From positions 1 to 13,169 of the forward strand of contig CAAGKE010000013.1 in assembly GCA_900770325.1 (NCBI GenBank): DNA of 13,169 bases, given 5' to 3'. The notes beneath the pieces were generated by a model. It made no database searches. It had not been told where the DNA came from and saw only the letters and a list, made by a program, of their open reading frames with translations. Origin of the DNA: Lachnospiraceae bacterium. GTDB taxonomy: Bacteria; Bacillota; Clostridia; Lachnospirales; Lachnospiraceae. This document shows positions 1 to 7,343 of the stretch, in pieces. Position 1 is the stretch's first letter. Each line of letters opens with the position of its first letter. The translations under genes were made by a program, and so were the position numbers.

Positions 1-88
1 GGTGGATTTCATCTCAGCTAAGGGCGTCCCTGAAATGTTTCCTTAGAGATGTGCGCCTGTTTCGAAACGTCTGTTTCAATAATGCCGT

Positions 89-119
89 GTGAACAGTAAC
101 AACAACGTGAACAGTAACA
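89..119 (+). repeat. 13-bp direct repeat upstream of MFS promoter
   Basis: GTGAACAGTAACA occurs at 89-101 and again at 107-119, an 18-bp period. The stretch 97-113 (TAACAACAA followed by CGTGAACA) recurs at 4911-4930 with a 3-nt insertion between the two blocks. It may be a regulator site placed upstream of the -35. The rest of 1-198 holds no gene I can support. Confidence 0.45.
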
Positions 120-139
120 CCGCCGGCCCTTTTCAGGAA

Positions 140-168
140 TTGACATAAGCAGGAAAGAATATTATGAT
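140..168 (+). promoter_or_regulatory. Sigma-A type promoter for the MFS gene
   Basis: TTGACA at 140-145 and TATGAT at 163-168 are separated by exactly 17 nt, a near-consensus vegetative promoter. Transcription would start near 175 and reach the permease start at 232. Unlike the four AAACA-box promoters further on, it has a perfect -35 and needs no activator. GTGAACA repeats (89-119) lie just upstream. Confidence 0.8.
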
Positions 169-231
169 AGAAAATAATTCGGTGTTTGAGAAGAATGAAT
201 GGGAATGTCATTTTTGAATGGAGAAAAGGGT

Positions 232-1404
232 ATGTCTTCGATTTTATTGATTGTGATCTATATTGCTTTTATCAGCCTGGGTCTTCCGGATTCTCTTCTG
301 GGATCCGCATGGCCGGTGATGAGTCAGGATCTGGAGGCCTCGGTTTCCTGGGCCGGGATCATCAGTATGATCATTTCAGCAGGAACGATTCTGTCCAGTA
401 TGATGAGCGGACGGATGATGCGCAGACTGGGAACCGGAAAGGTAACGGTGATCAGCGTAGCAGCTACTGCTCTGGCATTGATGGGTTTTTCTCTCTCCCA
501 CAATTTCTGGCATTTGTGCCTGTGGTCCATACCCTATGGACTGGGAGCCGGCAGCGTGGATGCTTCTCTGAATAATTATGTGGCACTGCATTACAAATCA
601 AGACATATGAGCTGGCTTCATTGCTTCTGGGGAGTGGGCGCCACCATAGGCCCCTTCCTTATGGGAAAATGTCTGGCGGAAGGACTGAACTGGACTGCCG
701 GATATCAGATGATCGGGATCATGCAGATCGTCCTGACCACCGTGCTGTTTTTCTCTCTTCCTCTGTGGCGGGGAGAACAGCGGGGACAGGAATTGGAAGA
801 TACAGAAACAGAGAAATCCAGGCTGACTACAGGGCAGGTATTTTCTCTGCCGGGAGCGAAAGCGGTTCTGATTACCTTTTTCTGCTATTGTGCGCTGGAA
901 TCTACAGCGGGTCTGTGGGCCAGCAGCTATATGGTCCTTCAGAGAGGGATCGATTCAAAGACAGCTGCCTCCTGGGCTTCTCTGTTTTATCTGGGAATTA
1001 CACTGGGCAGGCTGATCTGCGGCTTTATTACAGAACAGATCGGGGATAAAAAGATGGTGCGTATGGGAGAAGGTCTGATTCTGCTGGGTCTGGCAGTACT
1101 GCTTCTTCCGGGGGATAACCGGATGATACTGGCGGGGCTGCTTCTGATCGGACTGGGCTGTGCGCCGATCTATCCCAGCATCATCCATTCTACACCGGTG
1201 CATTTTGGGGCGGAAAATTCCCAGTCGATCATGGGATTTCAGATTGCCTGTGCCTATACCGGAAGCAGTCTGATGCCGCCGCTTTTCGGGATGCTTGCGC
1301 AGCATATTTCCATTCGTCTGTATCCGGCATATCTGCTGCTTTTCACGGTATTGATGCTCTTTGCCTGGGAATGGGTGAATCATGTAAGCGGAGGAAAGAA
1401 TTAG
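232..1404 (+). CDS. MFS transporter, 12-TM permease
   Basis: Predicted 390-residue major facilitator superfamily permease in the cytoplasmic membrane; substrate unknown. The N-terminus contains the sequence SLGLPDSLLGSAWP, typical of fucose-permease-like MFS proteins, followed by a loop 2-3 motif (GRMMRRLGTGK, residues 60-70). A charged linker near residues 180-205 (rich in E, R, T) separates two six-helix halves. I chose the ATG at 232 because GGAG at 220-223 lies 8 nt upstream; an in-frame ATG at 199 would add 11 polar residues (MGMSFLNGEKG) without a comparable ribosome site. It is driven by the promoter at 140-168. sfsA starts one base after its stop, so the two are probably co-transcribed. 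Family assignment is firm, the substrate is not. Confidence 0.88.
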   Translation: MSSILLIVIYIAFISLGLPDSLLGSAWPVMSQDLEASVSWAGIISMIISAGTILSSMMSGRMMRRLGTGKVTVISVAATALALMGFSLSHNFWHLCLWSIPYGLGAGSVDASLNNYVALHYKSRHMSWLHCFWGVGATIGPFLMGKCLAEGLNWTAGYQMIGIMQIVLTTVLFFSLPLWRGEQRGQELEDTETEKSRLTTGQVFSLPGAKAVLITFFCYCALESTAGLWASSYMVLQRGIDSKTAASWASLFYLGITLGRLICGFITEQIGDKKMVRMGEGLILLGLAVLLLPGDNRMILAGLLLIGLGCAPIYPSIIHSTPVHFGAENSQSIMGFQIACAYTGSSLMPPLFGMLAQHISIRLYPAYLLLFTVLMLFAWEWVNHVSGGKN

Positions 1405-1405
1405 G

Positions 1406-2119
1406 ATGCGGTATGGAACCATCATAAAAGGAAGCTTTCTTTCCCGTCCCAATCGTTTTATTGCCCGGGTCCTGGTGGATGGACGGGAGGAGACGGTTCA
1501 CGTAAAAAATACGGGACGGTGCCGGGAATTGCTGATACCGGGCGTGGATGTTTATCTGGAGAAAGCAGACTCACCCAACCGGAAAACAGCGTATGATCTG
1601 ATCGGTGTATATAAGGAGGGGCTTGGGCTGGTCAATATGGACAGCCAGGCCCCCAACGCGGTTGTGCGGGAATGGCTGGAGCAGCAAAAAGCGGGTATCG
1701 CCCCGGAGGCAACCGGGATTTTTGAAGGTCTGGATCGGATCCGGCCGGAATATACCTGTGGCCGTTCCAGAATCGATTTTTATTTTGAAGAAAACGGAAA
1801 AAAATGTCTGATGGAGGTGAAGGGAGTTACGCTGGAGAGGGAGCGGATCGCATACTTTCCGGATGCTCCTACCCAGAGGGGTGTGAAGCATATCGAAGAG
1901 CTGGAGGCGGCTGCCGCAGAAGGTTATGACTGTTATCTGGCTTTTGTGATCCAGATGCCCGGAATTCTGGAGATTCGTCCCAATGATAAGACGCATCCTG
2001 CATTTGGGGAGGCATTGCGCCGGGCCAGCCGGGCTGGAGTCCGTATCCTGGCCCTGGGCTGCACCATAGGGGAAGACAGTCTGGTGATCAGCCGGGTAAA
2101 AGAAATGCATTATGAATAA
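1406..2119 (+). CDS. sfsA: SfsA family DNA/RNA nuclease-like protein
   Basis: 237 residues, the usual SfsA length. SfsA was named for a sugar-fermentation stimulation phenotype in E. coli and has an N-terminal OB-like fold and a C-terminal PD-(D/E)xK nuclease-like domain. Visible here are the N-terminal stretch RPNRFIARV (residues 14-22), VHVKNTGRC (31-39), the nuclease-like residues D124 and E137-x-K139 in the segment ending LMEVKGVTL, and the family block FPDAPTQRGVKH (151-162). The start is an ATG with GAGGAAAG upstream at 1391-1398, inside the end of the MFS gene. A likely terminator follows at 2178-2198. It appears to be a housekeeping gene unrelated to the downstream regulon. Confidence 0.95.
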   Translation: MRYGTIIKGSFLSRPNRFIARVLVDGREETVHVKNTGRCRELLIPGVDVYLEKADSPNRKTAYDLIGVYKEGLGLVNMDSQAPNAVVREWLEQQKAGIAPEATGIFEGLDRIRPEYTCGRSRIDFYFEENGKKCLMEVKGVTLERERIAYFPDAPTQRGVKHIEELEAAAAEGYDCYLAFVIQMPGILEIRPNDKTHPAFGEALRRASRAGVRILALGCTIGEDSLVISRVKEMHYE

Positions 2120-2177
2120 TGGCAGAAGGAGGTATTTTCTATGGAAAATACCCGGTGACAGAAAGTCGTTTGCGCGG

Positions 2178-2198
2178 AAAAGAGCAGGCGGCTTTTTT
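2178..2198 (+). terminator. Probable intrinsic terminator after sfsA
   Basis: AAAAGAGC (2178-2185) can pair with GCTTTTTT (2191-2198) across a 5-nt loop, giving 8 pairs with one G-U and a six-T run within the 3' arm. The stem is A-rich and therefore weak. Its position, after sfsA and just before the next promoter, supports it. Confidence 0.45.
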
Positions 2199-2202
2199 AA
2201 AA

Positions 2203-2256
2203 TTAATATTTTTGAAACAAAACTCAAACAGTGTGCAAACAAAACCGGTGTATGCT
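2203..2256 (+). promoter_or_regulatory. AAACA-box promoter 1 (response regulator operon)
   Basis: TTAATATTTT starts at 2203 and is followed by three AAACA boxes at 2215-2219, 2226-2230 and 2237-2241, each 11 bp from the next. Nine nt later comes TATGCT (2251-2256); an overlapping TATGAT at 2256-2261 is an alternative -10. No TTGACA-like -35 exists at the right distance (2228-2233 is ACAGTG). This is the clearest of four copies and would make the response-regulator operon autoregulated. The region 2120-2332 otherwise holds no convincing gene. Confidence 0.75.
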
Positions 2257-2332
2257 ATGATAAAACAAAAATGGATGGAAATAAGTCAAGCTTGCGGCGG
2301 CACTGGTATCCATGCTTTCTCTGGAGACTGCC

Positions 2333-2497
2333 ATGCTGACGCAGTTCAACGATAAAGAGGGGCCTGAATTCAGGCAGCTTATGACAGGTATTACCGGAGG
2401 CTGTGTCTGTATGATTGTACTTATGATTGCTGTCTTTATGATGATACAGTCGACAAAGCAGTTAAATATTCTCAAAAAAATGGAGGAAAATACATGA
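2333..2497 (+). CDS. Small single-TM protein upstream of response regulator
   Basis: A 54-residue protein with a short polar N-terminus (MLTQFNDKEGPEFRQLM), one hydrophobic helix at about residues 20-40 and a basic, helical C-terminal tail (STKQLNILKKMEENT). I favour the ATG at 2333, which has GGAG at 2323-2326 six nt upstream; an in-frame ATG at 2312 would add seven residues (MLSLETA) and has no clear site. Its TGA overlaps the response-regulator ATG (ATGA), so the two are translationally coupled. It is first in the operon behind AAACA-box promoter 1. Function unknown; a membrane accessory to the two-component system is an inference from position only. Confidence 0.6.
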   Translation: MLTQFNDKEGPEFRQLMTGITGGCVCMIVLMIAVFMMIQSTKQLNILKKMEENT

Positions 2498-3162
2498 TTA
2501 ATATTCTGGTGCTGGAAGATGACCCAAAACTGAATCAAACAGTATGTACTTACCTGAACGACAGCGGTTTCAAGGCAAAGGGCTGCCTGAATGCCAGAGC
2601 GGCTTATGATGAATTGTATAATCATATTTATGAACTGATTATTTCCGACATTATGATGCCGGAAATCGATGGATTTGAGTTTGCGGAGAATATAAGGCGT
2701 GTGAACAAACACATACCGATTCTGTTCATGTCTGCAAAAGATGATCTTCCTTCCAAACAGAAGGGATTTCAATTGGGAATTGATGATTATATGGTAAAGC
2801 CAATTGAACTGGATGAGCTTTTGCTTCGCGTCCGGGCATTGCTCCGGCGCGCCAATATCGAAATGAATCGAAAGCTGAGTGTGGGGAATCTGGTGCTGGA
2901 TGCGGACGCAATGACAGCAGTTGCCGGCGGAGAGGAGATTCCGGTGACCACAAGAGAATTTAATATCCTTTACAAGCTTCTTTCCTACCCGAATAAGACA
3001 TTTTCCCGGGCACAGCTCATGGATGAGTTCTGGGGTGTAGAAAGTGATACCAGTCTTCGGGCAGTAGATGTGTACATTACGAAGCTCCGGGACAAATTTT
3101 CGGGATGTGACGGTTTTGAGATCAAAACGGTCCGGGGGCTTGGATATAAGGCGGTGTTGTGA
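2494..3162 (+). CDS. OmpR/PhoB-family response regulator
   Basis: 222-residue two-component response regulator. The receiver domain (about 1-115) shows the acidic pocket E8-D9-D10, phospho-acceptor D52 in IISDIMMPEIDG, the switch residue S80 in LFMSAKDD, and K102 in MVKPIELDELL. The C-terminal winged helix (about 130-222) carries PVTTREFNILYKLL, RAVDVYITKLRDK and the closing TVRGLGYKAVL. GGAGG at 2482-2486 lies 7 nt before the ATG. It overlaps the small membrane gene upstream and the kinase downstream. It is the only DNA-binding regulator in the window and therefore the prime candidate to bind the four AAACA-box promoters, including its own. Confidence 0.95.
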   Translation: MINILVLEDDPKLNQTVCTYLNDSGFKAKGCLNARAAYDELYNHIYELIISDIMMPEIDGFEFAENIRRVNKHIPILFMSAKDDLPSKQKGFQLGIDDYMVKPIELDELLLRVRALLRRANIEMNRKLSVGNLVLDADAMTAVAGGEEIPVTTREFNILYKLLSYPNKTFSRAQLMDEFWGVESDTSLRAVDVYITKLRDKFSGCDGFEIKTVRGLGYKAVL

Positions 3163-4241
3163 TGAGTAAGGCATATTTGAACAGGAGTGCAGTAAAACAG
3201 TCAAGGTTCCCGGTTTTCCTTTTCGGAACCTTCTTTTTGACGCTTTTGCTGATGTCCGGAATCCATACAGGGCTGATCGTGGGGCTGAATACATGGGAAG
3301 TGAATAAAGTAATTCAGACTGTGGTTCCGATGATCTACTGGGGATCTGTGGCAGCGGGACTTACTTTGTATACTGCATGGCAGATTCGCAGAACGTACGA
3401 GACGCCTATGAAAAAACTGGCGGAAGCCACCAGCCAGGTGGCGGGGGGAGATTTTTCCGTGTATATTTCTCCTCTCCATACACCGGAAAAACTGGACTAT
3501 CTGGATGTTATGATTATGGATTTTAATACCATGGTGGAAGAACTGGGAAGCATTGAGACTCTTAAGACAGATTTTTTCTCAAATGTATCCCATGAAATAA
3601 AGACACCTCTGGCAGTGATTCAGAATAATGCAGAGCTTCTTCAGAAAAAAAGCCTGTCTGAGGAGCAGCAGAGAGAATGTACGGAAACCATTCTGCATGC
3701 AACCAAACGACTGTCCAGTCTGATCACCAATATGCTGAAGCTGAATAAGCTGGAGAAGCAGACGATTAAACCAGTACCGCAGAAATATGATGTTTGTGCG
3801 CAGCTTTGTGAATGTGCGCTTCAGTTTGAACATGTATGGGAGGAAAAAGGAATCGAATTAGAGGCGGATCTTGAAGAGCATGCCATAATTGAGGGAGATG
3901 AAGGGCTACTGGAACTGGTCTGGACAAACCTGCTGTCAAATGCCATTAAATTTACGCCATCGGGAGGAACTATTATGCTGTCACAGACTTCCGACGGAAA
4001 AAAGGTGACTGTATCAGTGTCGGATACGGGATGCGGTATGGACGAAGAGACAAAAAAGCGTATCTTTGATAAATTTTATCAGGGAGATACTTCCCACGCA
4101 ACAGAAGGAAACGGGCTTGGACTCGCGCTGGTAAAAAGGATCCTGCAGCTGTCAGATGGCAGTATATCTGTGGAAAGTGCAGTGGGAAAAGGATCGGTAT
4201 TCACAGTAGAGCTTCCGGTATCACTTCAGGAAGGAGAATGA
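3162..4241 (+). CDS. Sensor histidine kinase with short external loop
   Basis: 359-residue membrane histidine kinase, partner of the response regulator just upstream. Two TM segments (about 17-41 and 54-74) flank a loop of only about a dozen residues, so a signal is more likely sensed in the membrane or through a partner than by a periplasmic-type domain. A HAMP-like linker follows (about 75-130). Then come the H-box FFSNVSHEIKTPLAVI with H144, the N-box NLLSNAIKFTP (N260), G1 DTGCGM (288-293), the F-box FDKFYQGD, and G2 GNGLGLALV (317-325). The ATG at 3162 overlaps the regulator stop (TGATG); a GTG at 3159 would add one residue. A diverged copy of its last 97 bases occurs at 7246-7343. Confidence 0.93.
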   Translation: MSKAYLNRSAVKQSRFPVFLFGTFFLTLLLMSGIHTGLIVGLNTWEVNKVIQTVVPMIYWGSVAAGLTLYTAWQIRRTYETPMKKLAEATSQVAGGDFSVYISPLHTPEKLDYLDVMIMDFNTMVEELGSIETLKTDFFSNVSHEIKTPLAVIQNNAELLQKKSLSEEQQRECTETILHATKRLSSLITNMLKLNKLEKQTIKPVPQKYDVCAQLCECALQFEHVWEEKGIELEADLEEHAIIEGDEGLLELVWTNLLSNAIKFTPSGGTIMLSQTSDGKKVTVSVSDTGCGMDEETKKRIFDKFYQGDTSHATEGNGLGLALVKRILQLSDGSISVESAVGKGSVFTVELPVSLQEGE

Positions 4242-4340
4242 GCATGGATCAGGAGCAGAGAAGAAAGAATGAATTTGTGGCATATGAATACAAAGATATC
4301 ACGGTGGAAGGGGACCAGGTATCTATGTTTCTGGACTGCT
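4144..4340 (+). repeat. Duplicated kinase-tail/X-start segment, intact copy
   Basis: This segment covers the last part of the kinase (from the LQLSDG codons) and the first codons of protein X. It is repeated, diverged and with small indels, at 7246-7442. By eye most positions match, including TGGCAGTATATC, ACGGTGGAA and the shared GCATGGATCAGGA around the X start. Confidence 0.85.
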
Positions 4341-4795
4341 ATGAAAACTTTGGCTGGGTGATCGATGACAGAAACCATCCGCAGGAGTATTCTGATGTTA
4401 CAGGAACACGTCACCAGACAACGATTCATTTGAAAAGAAACAGGAAGATCATCAATAAAATGGAGCTGACCCGCCTTCAGCGGCATTTTGAAGCCTGCAT
4501 AAAAGAAATCACAGCATTGGAAAAGGCAAAGACACAAATGGCTACAGTATGGGCCCTGGTGACAGCAGTGGTGGGAACTGTATTTATGGGCGGATCAACT
4601 TTTGCGGTTGTCCATGAACCGCCTTTGATCTGGCTGTGTGTTCTTCTGGCCATTCCAGGGTTTATCGGATGGATCATACCCTACTTCCTGTACCGGAAGA
4701 TCCGGGAAAAAAACGTACAGAAGCTGCAGCCTCTGATTGAAGCCAAGTACGAAGAAATTTATGAAATCTGCGAAAAAGGACATGGGCTGCTTTGA
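4244..4795 (+). CDS. Conserved two-TM membrane protein (X)
   Basis: 183-residue protein with a soluble N-terminal part (about 1-98) containing YKDITVEGDQVSMFLDCYENFGW and the block RNRKIINKMELTRLQRHFEAC, two TM helices (about 104-125 and 130-152), and a charged C-terminal helix ending EAKYEEIYEICEKGHGLL. I recall similar proteins in other Firmicutes but know no function. AAGGAG at 4231-4236 lies 7 nt before the ATG at 4244. The ATG at 4238 is only 1 nt from that site, and the broken copy at 7346 also begins at the MDQEQ position. It is the last gene of the two-component operon, immediately followed by a terminator. A role with the kinase is inferred from operon position. Confidence 0.8.
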   Translation: MDQEQRRKNEFVAYEYKDITVEGDQVSMFLDCYENFGWVIDDRNHPQEYSDVTGTRHQTTIHLKRNRKIINKMELTRLQRHFEACIKEITALEKAKTQMATVWALVTAVVGTVFMGGSTFAVVHEPPLIWLCVLLAIPGFIGWIIPYFLYRKIREKNVQKLQPLIEAKYEEIYEICEKGHGLL

Positions 4796-4809
4796 TCAAA
4801 GAGATGGAG

Positions 4810-4841
4810 ATATCCTGCGGGAAGACCTGCAGGGTATTTTT
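4810..4841 (+). terminator. Intrinsic terminator of two-component operon
   Basis: ATATCCTGC (4810-4818) pairs with GCAGGGTAT (4829-4837), nine pairs with one G-U, across a 10-nt loop, and is followed by a T run ending at 4841. It separates the two-component operon from AAACA-box promoter 2, which starts at 4845. Confidence 0.82.
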
Positions 4842-4844
4842 ATA

Positions 4845-4898
4845 TTAATATTTTTCAAACATTATTTGAATGTTATAGAAACATACGGGAGGTATAGT
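4845..4898 (+). promoter_or_regulatory. AAACA-box promoter 2 (three-TM protein)
   Basis: TTAATATTTTTCAAACA (4845-4861) is followed by a second AAACA at 4879-4883, exactly 22 bp from the first. Nine nt later comes the -10 TATAGT (4893-4898). The middle 11-bp unit (TTATTTGAATG) is degenerate. No -35 is present at the normal spacing. Spacing is identical to the sites at 2203, 5337 and 10958. Confidence 0.75.
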
Positions 4899-4922
4899 AC
4901 ATACATAACTTAACAACAAGGA

Positions 4923-4950
4923 CGTGAACAAATATAGAAAATTGTTCACG
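4923..4950 (+). promoter_or_regulatory. Inverted repeat in leader, possible operator
   Basis: CGTGAACAA (4923-4931) and TTGTTCACG (4942-4950) are perfect inverted repeats 10 nt apart. They lie about 18 nt downstream of the predicted transcription start and 20 nt before the ribosome site. They could be an operator for a second regulator or an RNA hairpin in the leader. The left half plus the preceding TAACAACAA also occurs upstream of the MFS promoter (97-113). Confidence 0.55.
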
Positions 4951-4985
4951 AAAGTAAAAATCAAAAAGAAAAGGAGACGTTTATT

Positions 4986-5315
4986 ATGAAGTTATTTGAA
5001 AGTATTGATGGATTGTTAGCAGGAGCCAGATATCTGGCATGGGGAATTGCTGTACTTGGGATTGTGGGATCTGTTGTCTTATTTATTACAAACTTATCCC
5101 TTGGGTTTGGATCAGCAGCTGTGTTTATTGCAACCTTCTTTCTGGCAATCGGTGTTACTCTTTTGCTGTTTCCCAAACAGTTGGCGAAAGGAAAGCTGGC
5201 TGGAAATAAGAAATACATAGCAGGTGCGATTGCGGTTGTTGCAGCGATTATTGTGATAGGAATTGTTTGGGTATCAAATGGTGGGTTCCCGGAAATTAAC
5301 CTGATTTTTGCATAG
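4986..5315 (+). CDS. Small three-TM membrane protein
   Basis: 109-residue, strongly hydrophobic protein with three predicted TM helices at about 12-34, 42-62 and 77-97, joined by a basic loop (PKQLAKGKLAGNKK), and a short tail. No domain is recognised. AAGGAG at 4971-4976 lies 9 nt before the ATG; the leader block GAAAAGGAGACGT (4968-4980) is repeated exactly at 7469-7481 before the first ABC gene. It is the first gene behind AAACA-box promoter 2 and an inverted repeat, so it is probably a target of the upstream regulator. Function unknown; a role in envelope homeostasis is only a guess from context. Confidence 0.75.
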   Translation: MKLFESIDGLLAGARYLAWGIAVLGIVGSVVLFITNLSLGFGSAAVFIATFFLAIGVTLLLFPKQLAKGKLAGNKKYIAGAIAVVAAIIVIGIVWVSNGGFPEINLIFA

Positions 5316-5336
5316 GAATCTCCATAGGTGGCGAGT

Positions 5337-5390
5337 TGCAACAATTAGAAACAGGTTTCTGACATTACATAAACATTTGTCAGGTATGAT
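5337..5390 (+). promoter_or_regulatory. AAACA-box promoter 4 (hydrolase/acyltransferase)
   Basis: AAACA at 5349-5353 and AAACA at 5371-5375 are exactly 22 bp apart, with a related CTGACA in the middle 11-bp unit. Nine nt later is TATGAT (5385-5390). It lacks the TTAATATTTT block of the other three copies but keeps all spacings. No -35 is present at the normal distance. It lies within the 110-bp gap before the gene at 5426. Confidence 0.68.
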
Positions 5391-5425
5391 ACAAATACGA
5401 AAGAGAGATTTTAAAAGGAACTGCT

Positions 5426-5974
5426 ATGAAAATAATCTATATTCTTTTAACAAAATCAAATACGCTCTTATCAAGGCTTGTCCATTTTGTAACTGCAGAC
5501 AGCTATACGCACGTTGCAATCTCTTTTGAAGGTGATCTGCAGCCATTATATAGTTCCTCACGAAAGAATGGGCGTACTATTTTTCCTGCCGGACCATGTA
5601 TGGAACAACTGCATCAGGGATATTACCGGAAAAATGCCCAGATCCCCTGTATTCTTTACGAACTGCACGTAAGTGATGAAGCTTATATGTTGGCAAAACA
5701 GGAAGTACAGAATATCATGTCCAATGAACATGACTATCATTTTAACATCATTGGTTTGCTGTTATGCCAGTTAAACATTCCGTATCACAGAAAACATCAT
5801 TTTTTCTGCTCTCAGTTTGTCAGTGAGGTGCTCAGTAAAAGCAACGCATTGAGATTACCGAAGGATGCTTCCCTGATGAAGCCCAGTGATTACATGTATT
5901 TACCGGAGCTGCTCTGCCGCTTCCGGGGACAACTGCAAAATCTGATACAGATGCAATTCTTATTGGCAGCGTGA
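5426..5974 (+). CDS. Permuted papain-fold (NlpC/P60-like, YiiX-type) hydrolase
   Basis: 182-residue protein resembling circularly permuted NlpC/P60 cysteine hydrolases, where the histidine precedes the cysteine. Visible are TADSYTHVAISFEGD with H29, and HHFFCSQFVSEVL with C128 and E134, both in typical family contexts. No signal peptide is evident; the N-terminus (MKIIYILLTKSNTLLSR) is a plausible first strand and helix of the fold. Members cleave or transfer on amide, ester or thioester bonds in peptidoglycan, proteins or lipids; the substrate here is unknown. GGAA (5417-5420) lies 5 nt before the ATG. It is the first gene behind AAACA-box promoter 4, 13 nt upstream of the acyltransferase, suggesting that the two work together. 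Confidence 0.7.
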   Translation: MKIIYILLTKSNTLLSRLVHFVTADSYTHVAISFEGDLQPLYSSSRKNGRTIFPAGPCMEQLHQGYYRKNAQIPCILYELHVSDEAYMLAKQEVQNIMSNEHDYHFNIIGLLLCQLNIPYHRKHHFFCSQFVSEVLSKSNALRLPKDASLMKPSDYMYLPELLCRFRGQLQNLIQMQFLLAA

Positions 5975-5987
5975 TGAGGAAACAATT

Positions 5988-7343
5988 ATGGAACGAACTG
6001 AAAATAAAATTTACCCTTTGGATAGTTCCGCAGTGATCCATCTGGCATCGAGAAGAGAGGACTATACAAATTCCTTCCGCATTTCTGTGACACTGACAGA
6101 AGATGTACGGCCATCCATACTTCAAAAAGCATTAGACCATATCAGAGCAGATTTCCCGACAATCATAGCAGGGATTCGGCGTGGAAAATTTCAATATGAA
6201 GTCGTACCTGCCGACAGCTCTCCCCTGGTGCGATTGGATCGGGAATATCTCGCCTGTATGGATGAAGAGATGATCCGGTCCTGTGCAATGAGGGTTCTTT
6301 ATAGAGAAAAGCAAATTGCGGTGGAAATCTTTCACGCCCTGACAGATGGGTATGGAGGTCTGATTTTTGTGCGTGCTTTGGTAATGGAGTATCTGTTTCT
6401 TAAGCATGGGGTTACCATCGGAAAAACCGGAATAAAGTGCTTAGAGGAAAGAGGGGACGGGGAAGGGGAAGTCCGGGATGATTTTCTGACGTATGCAGGA
6501 ACGAAAACAGCATCTTTCAATCACCGTAAAGTATACTGTCTGACAGAAAGCTGCGGGAAAGAGGGACAAAAGAATATTGTTACGACAGGAATTTATGAGG
6601 TAAAGGAAATTTTAGATATAGCACATAGTTTTGGTGTCAGCCTTACCACATTTCTGACAGCGGTGATGGTTTCTTCTGTGATCGAAATGGAAACAAACAG
6701 CAGGAGACCGGAAGAGTATGAGCCGATTCAGATTATGGTTCCGGTGAACCTGCGCAGGAAGTTCAAAAGTTCCTCCATCCGCAACTTCTCGTTGTATGCT
6801 CTTCCGTGTGTGAGAACCAGCGAATTTCTGCAGCCGTTTCAAACATTGGTAACAAAGATTAATGGACAGCTGAAACAGCAATTGTCAAGAGAGCATCTGG
6901 CAGGCATGATATCCACCAATGTGAGACTGCAAAAGATGCGTATTATACGCGATATCCCGTTAAACATAAAGGAATCCGTCCTGCGGTTGTGTTTTCGTTA
7001 TTTCGGGGAACGGAATTCCTGCCTTACTCTGTCAAATCTTGGTGAGGTGTCATTTCCGGAAGAGGTGCAATCTTATGTGGAACGGGTGGAACTGATCTTA
7101 AGCCCGCGCAGGAATGCACCTTATAATTGCGGTTTGACCTCTTACCGGGGAAAACTGTATATCAATTTCATACGAAGATCCGGAAAGGGAGAATTAGAAC
7201 GGATTTTTTTTCAACGTCTTGCTAACCTGGGGTGTGAGGGTATCGTGCAGCTGCCGGATGGCAGTATATCCGTGGAGAGTACAGTGGGAAAGGGAACGGT
7301 ATTCTCGGTAGTGCTGCCTGTATCTCACCAGAGAGGGGAATAA
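5988..7343 (+). CDS. Alcohol-acyltransferase-like protein with foreign C-terminus
   Basis: 451-residue protein of the condensation/CAT-like acyltransferase superfamily, closest in appearance to alcohol acetyltransferase proteins (a fold that includes mycobacterial PapA-type enzymes). The catalytic motif HxxxDG is present as FHALTDGYGG (H116, D120, G121); VPVNLRRKF (251-259) and TLSNLGEV (347-354) match family landmarks. It probably transfers an acyl group to a hydroxyl acceptor; substrates unknown. The natural domain seems to end around residue 418 (IFFQRLANLGCEG). Residues 420-451 (QLPDGSISVESTVGKG onward) are homologous to the C-terminus of the histidine kinase encoded at 3162-4241, so the gene 3' end was replaced by recombination. 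GAGGAA precedes the ATG. The core domain looks intact. Confidence 0.72.
   Translation: MERTENKIYPLDSSAVIHLASRREDYTNSFRISVTLTEDVRPSILQKALDHIRADFPTIIAGIRRGKFQYEVVPADSSPLVRLDREYLACMDEEMIRSCAMRVLYREKQIAVEIFHALTDGYGGLIFVRALVMEYLFLKHGVTIGKTGIKCLEERGDGEGEVRDDFLTYAGTKTASFNHRKVYCLTESCGKEGQKNIVTTGIYEVKEILDIAHSFGVSLTTFLTAVMVSSVIEMETNSRRPEEYEPIQIMVPVNLRRKFKSSSIRNFSLYALPCVRTSEFLQPFQTLVTKINGQLKQQLSREHLAGMISTNVRLQKMRIIRDIPLNIKESVLRLCFRYFGERNSCLTLSNLGEVSFPEEVQSYVERVELILSPRRNAPYNCGLTSYRGKLYINFIRRSGKGELERIFFQRLANLGCEGIVQLPDGSISVESTVGKGTVFSVVLPVSHQRGE

Noticed and set aside
10..80. AAACA boxes on the minus strand 22 bp apart near the window start
   Set aside because: Two minus-strand AAACA words have the right spacing, but no -10 hexamer follows at 9 nt and no gene starts in that direction; AAACA is common by chance.
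2141..2158. Five-codon frame MENTR with a good AAGGAGG site (2126-2132)
   Set aside because: The ribosome site is real-looking, but the frame is only five codons and shows no continuation; perhaps a decayed gene start, not enough to annotate.
2119..2355. Open frame starting MAEGGIFYGKYPVTE after sfsA
   Set aside because: Its ATG overlaps the sfsA stop without a ribosome site, and the frame runs through the AAACA promoter and into the next gene in another frame.
2224..3294. 356-codon minus-strand frame opposite the response regulator
   Set aside because: The composition is unlike a protein of this organism, and the plus strand carries a clear response regulator with conserved residues.
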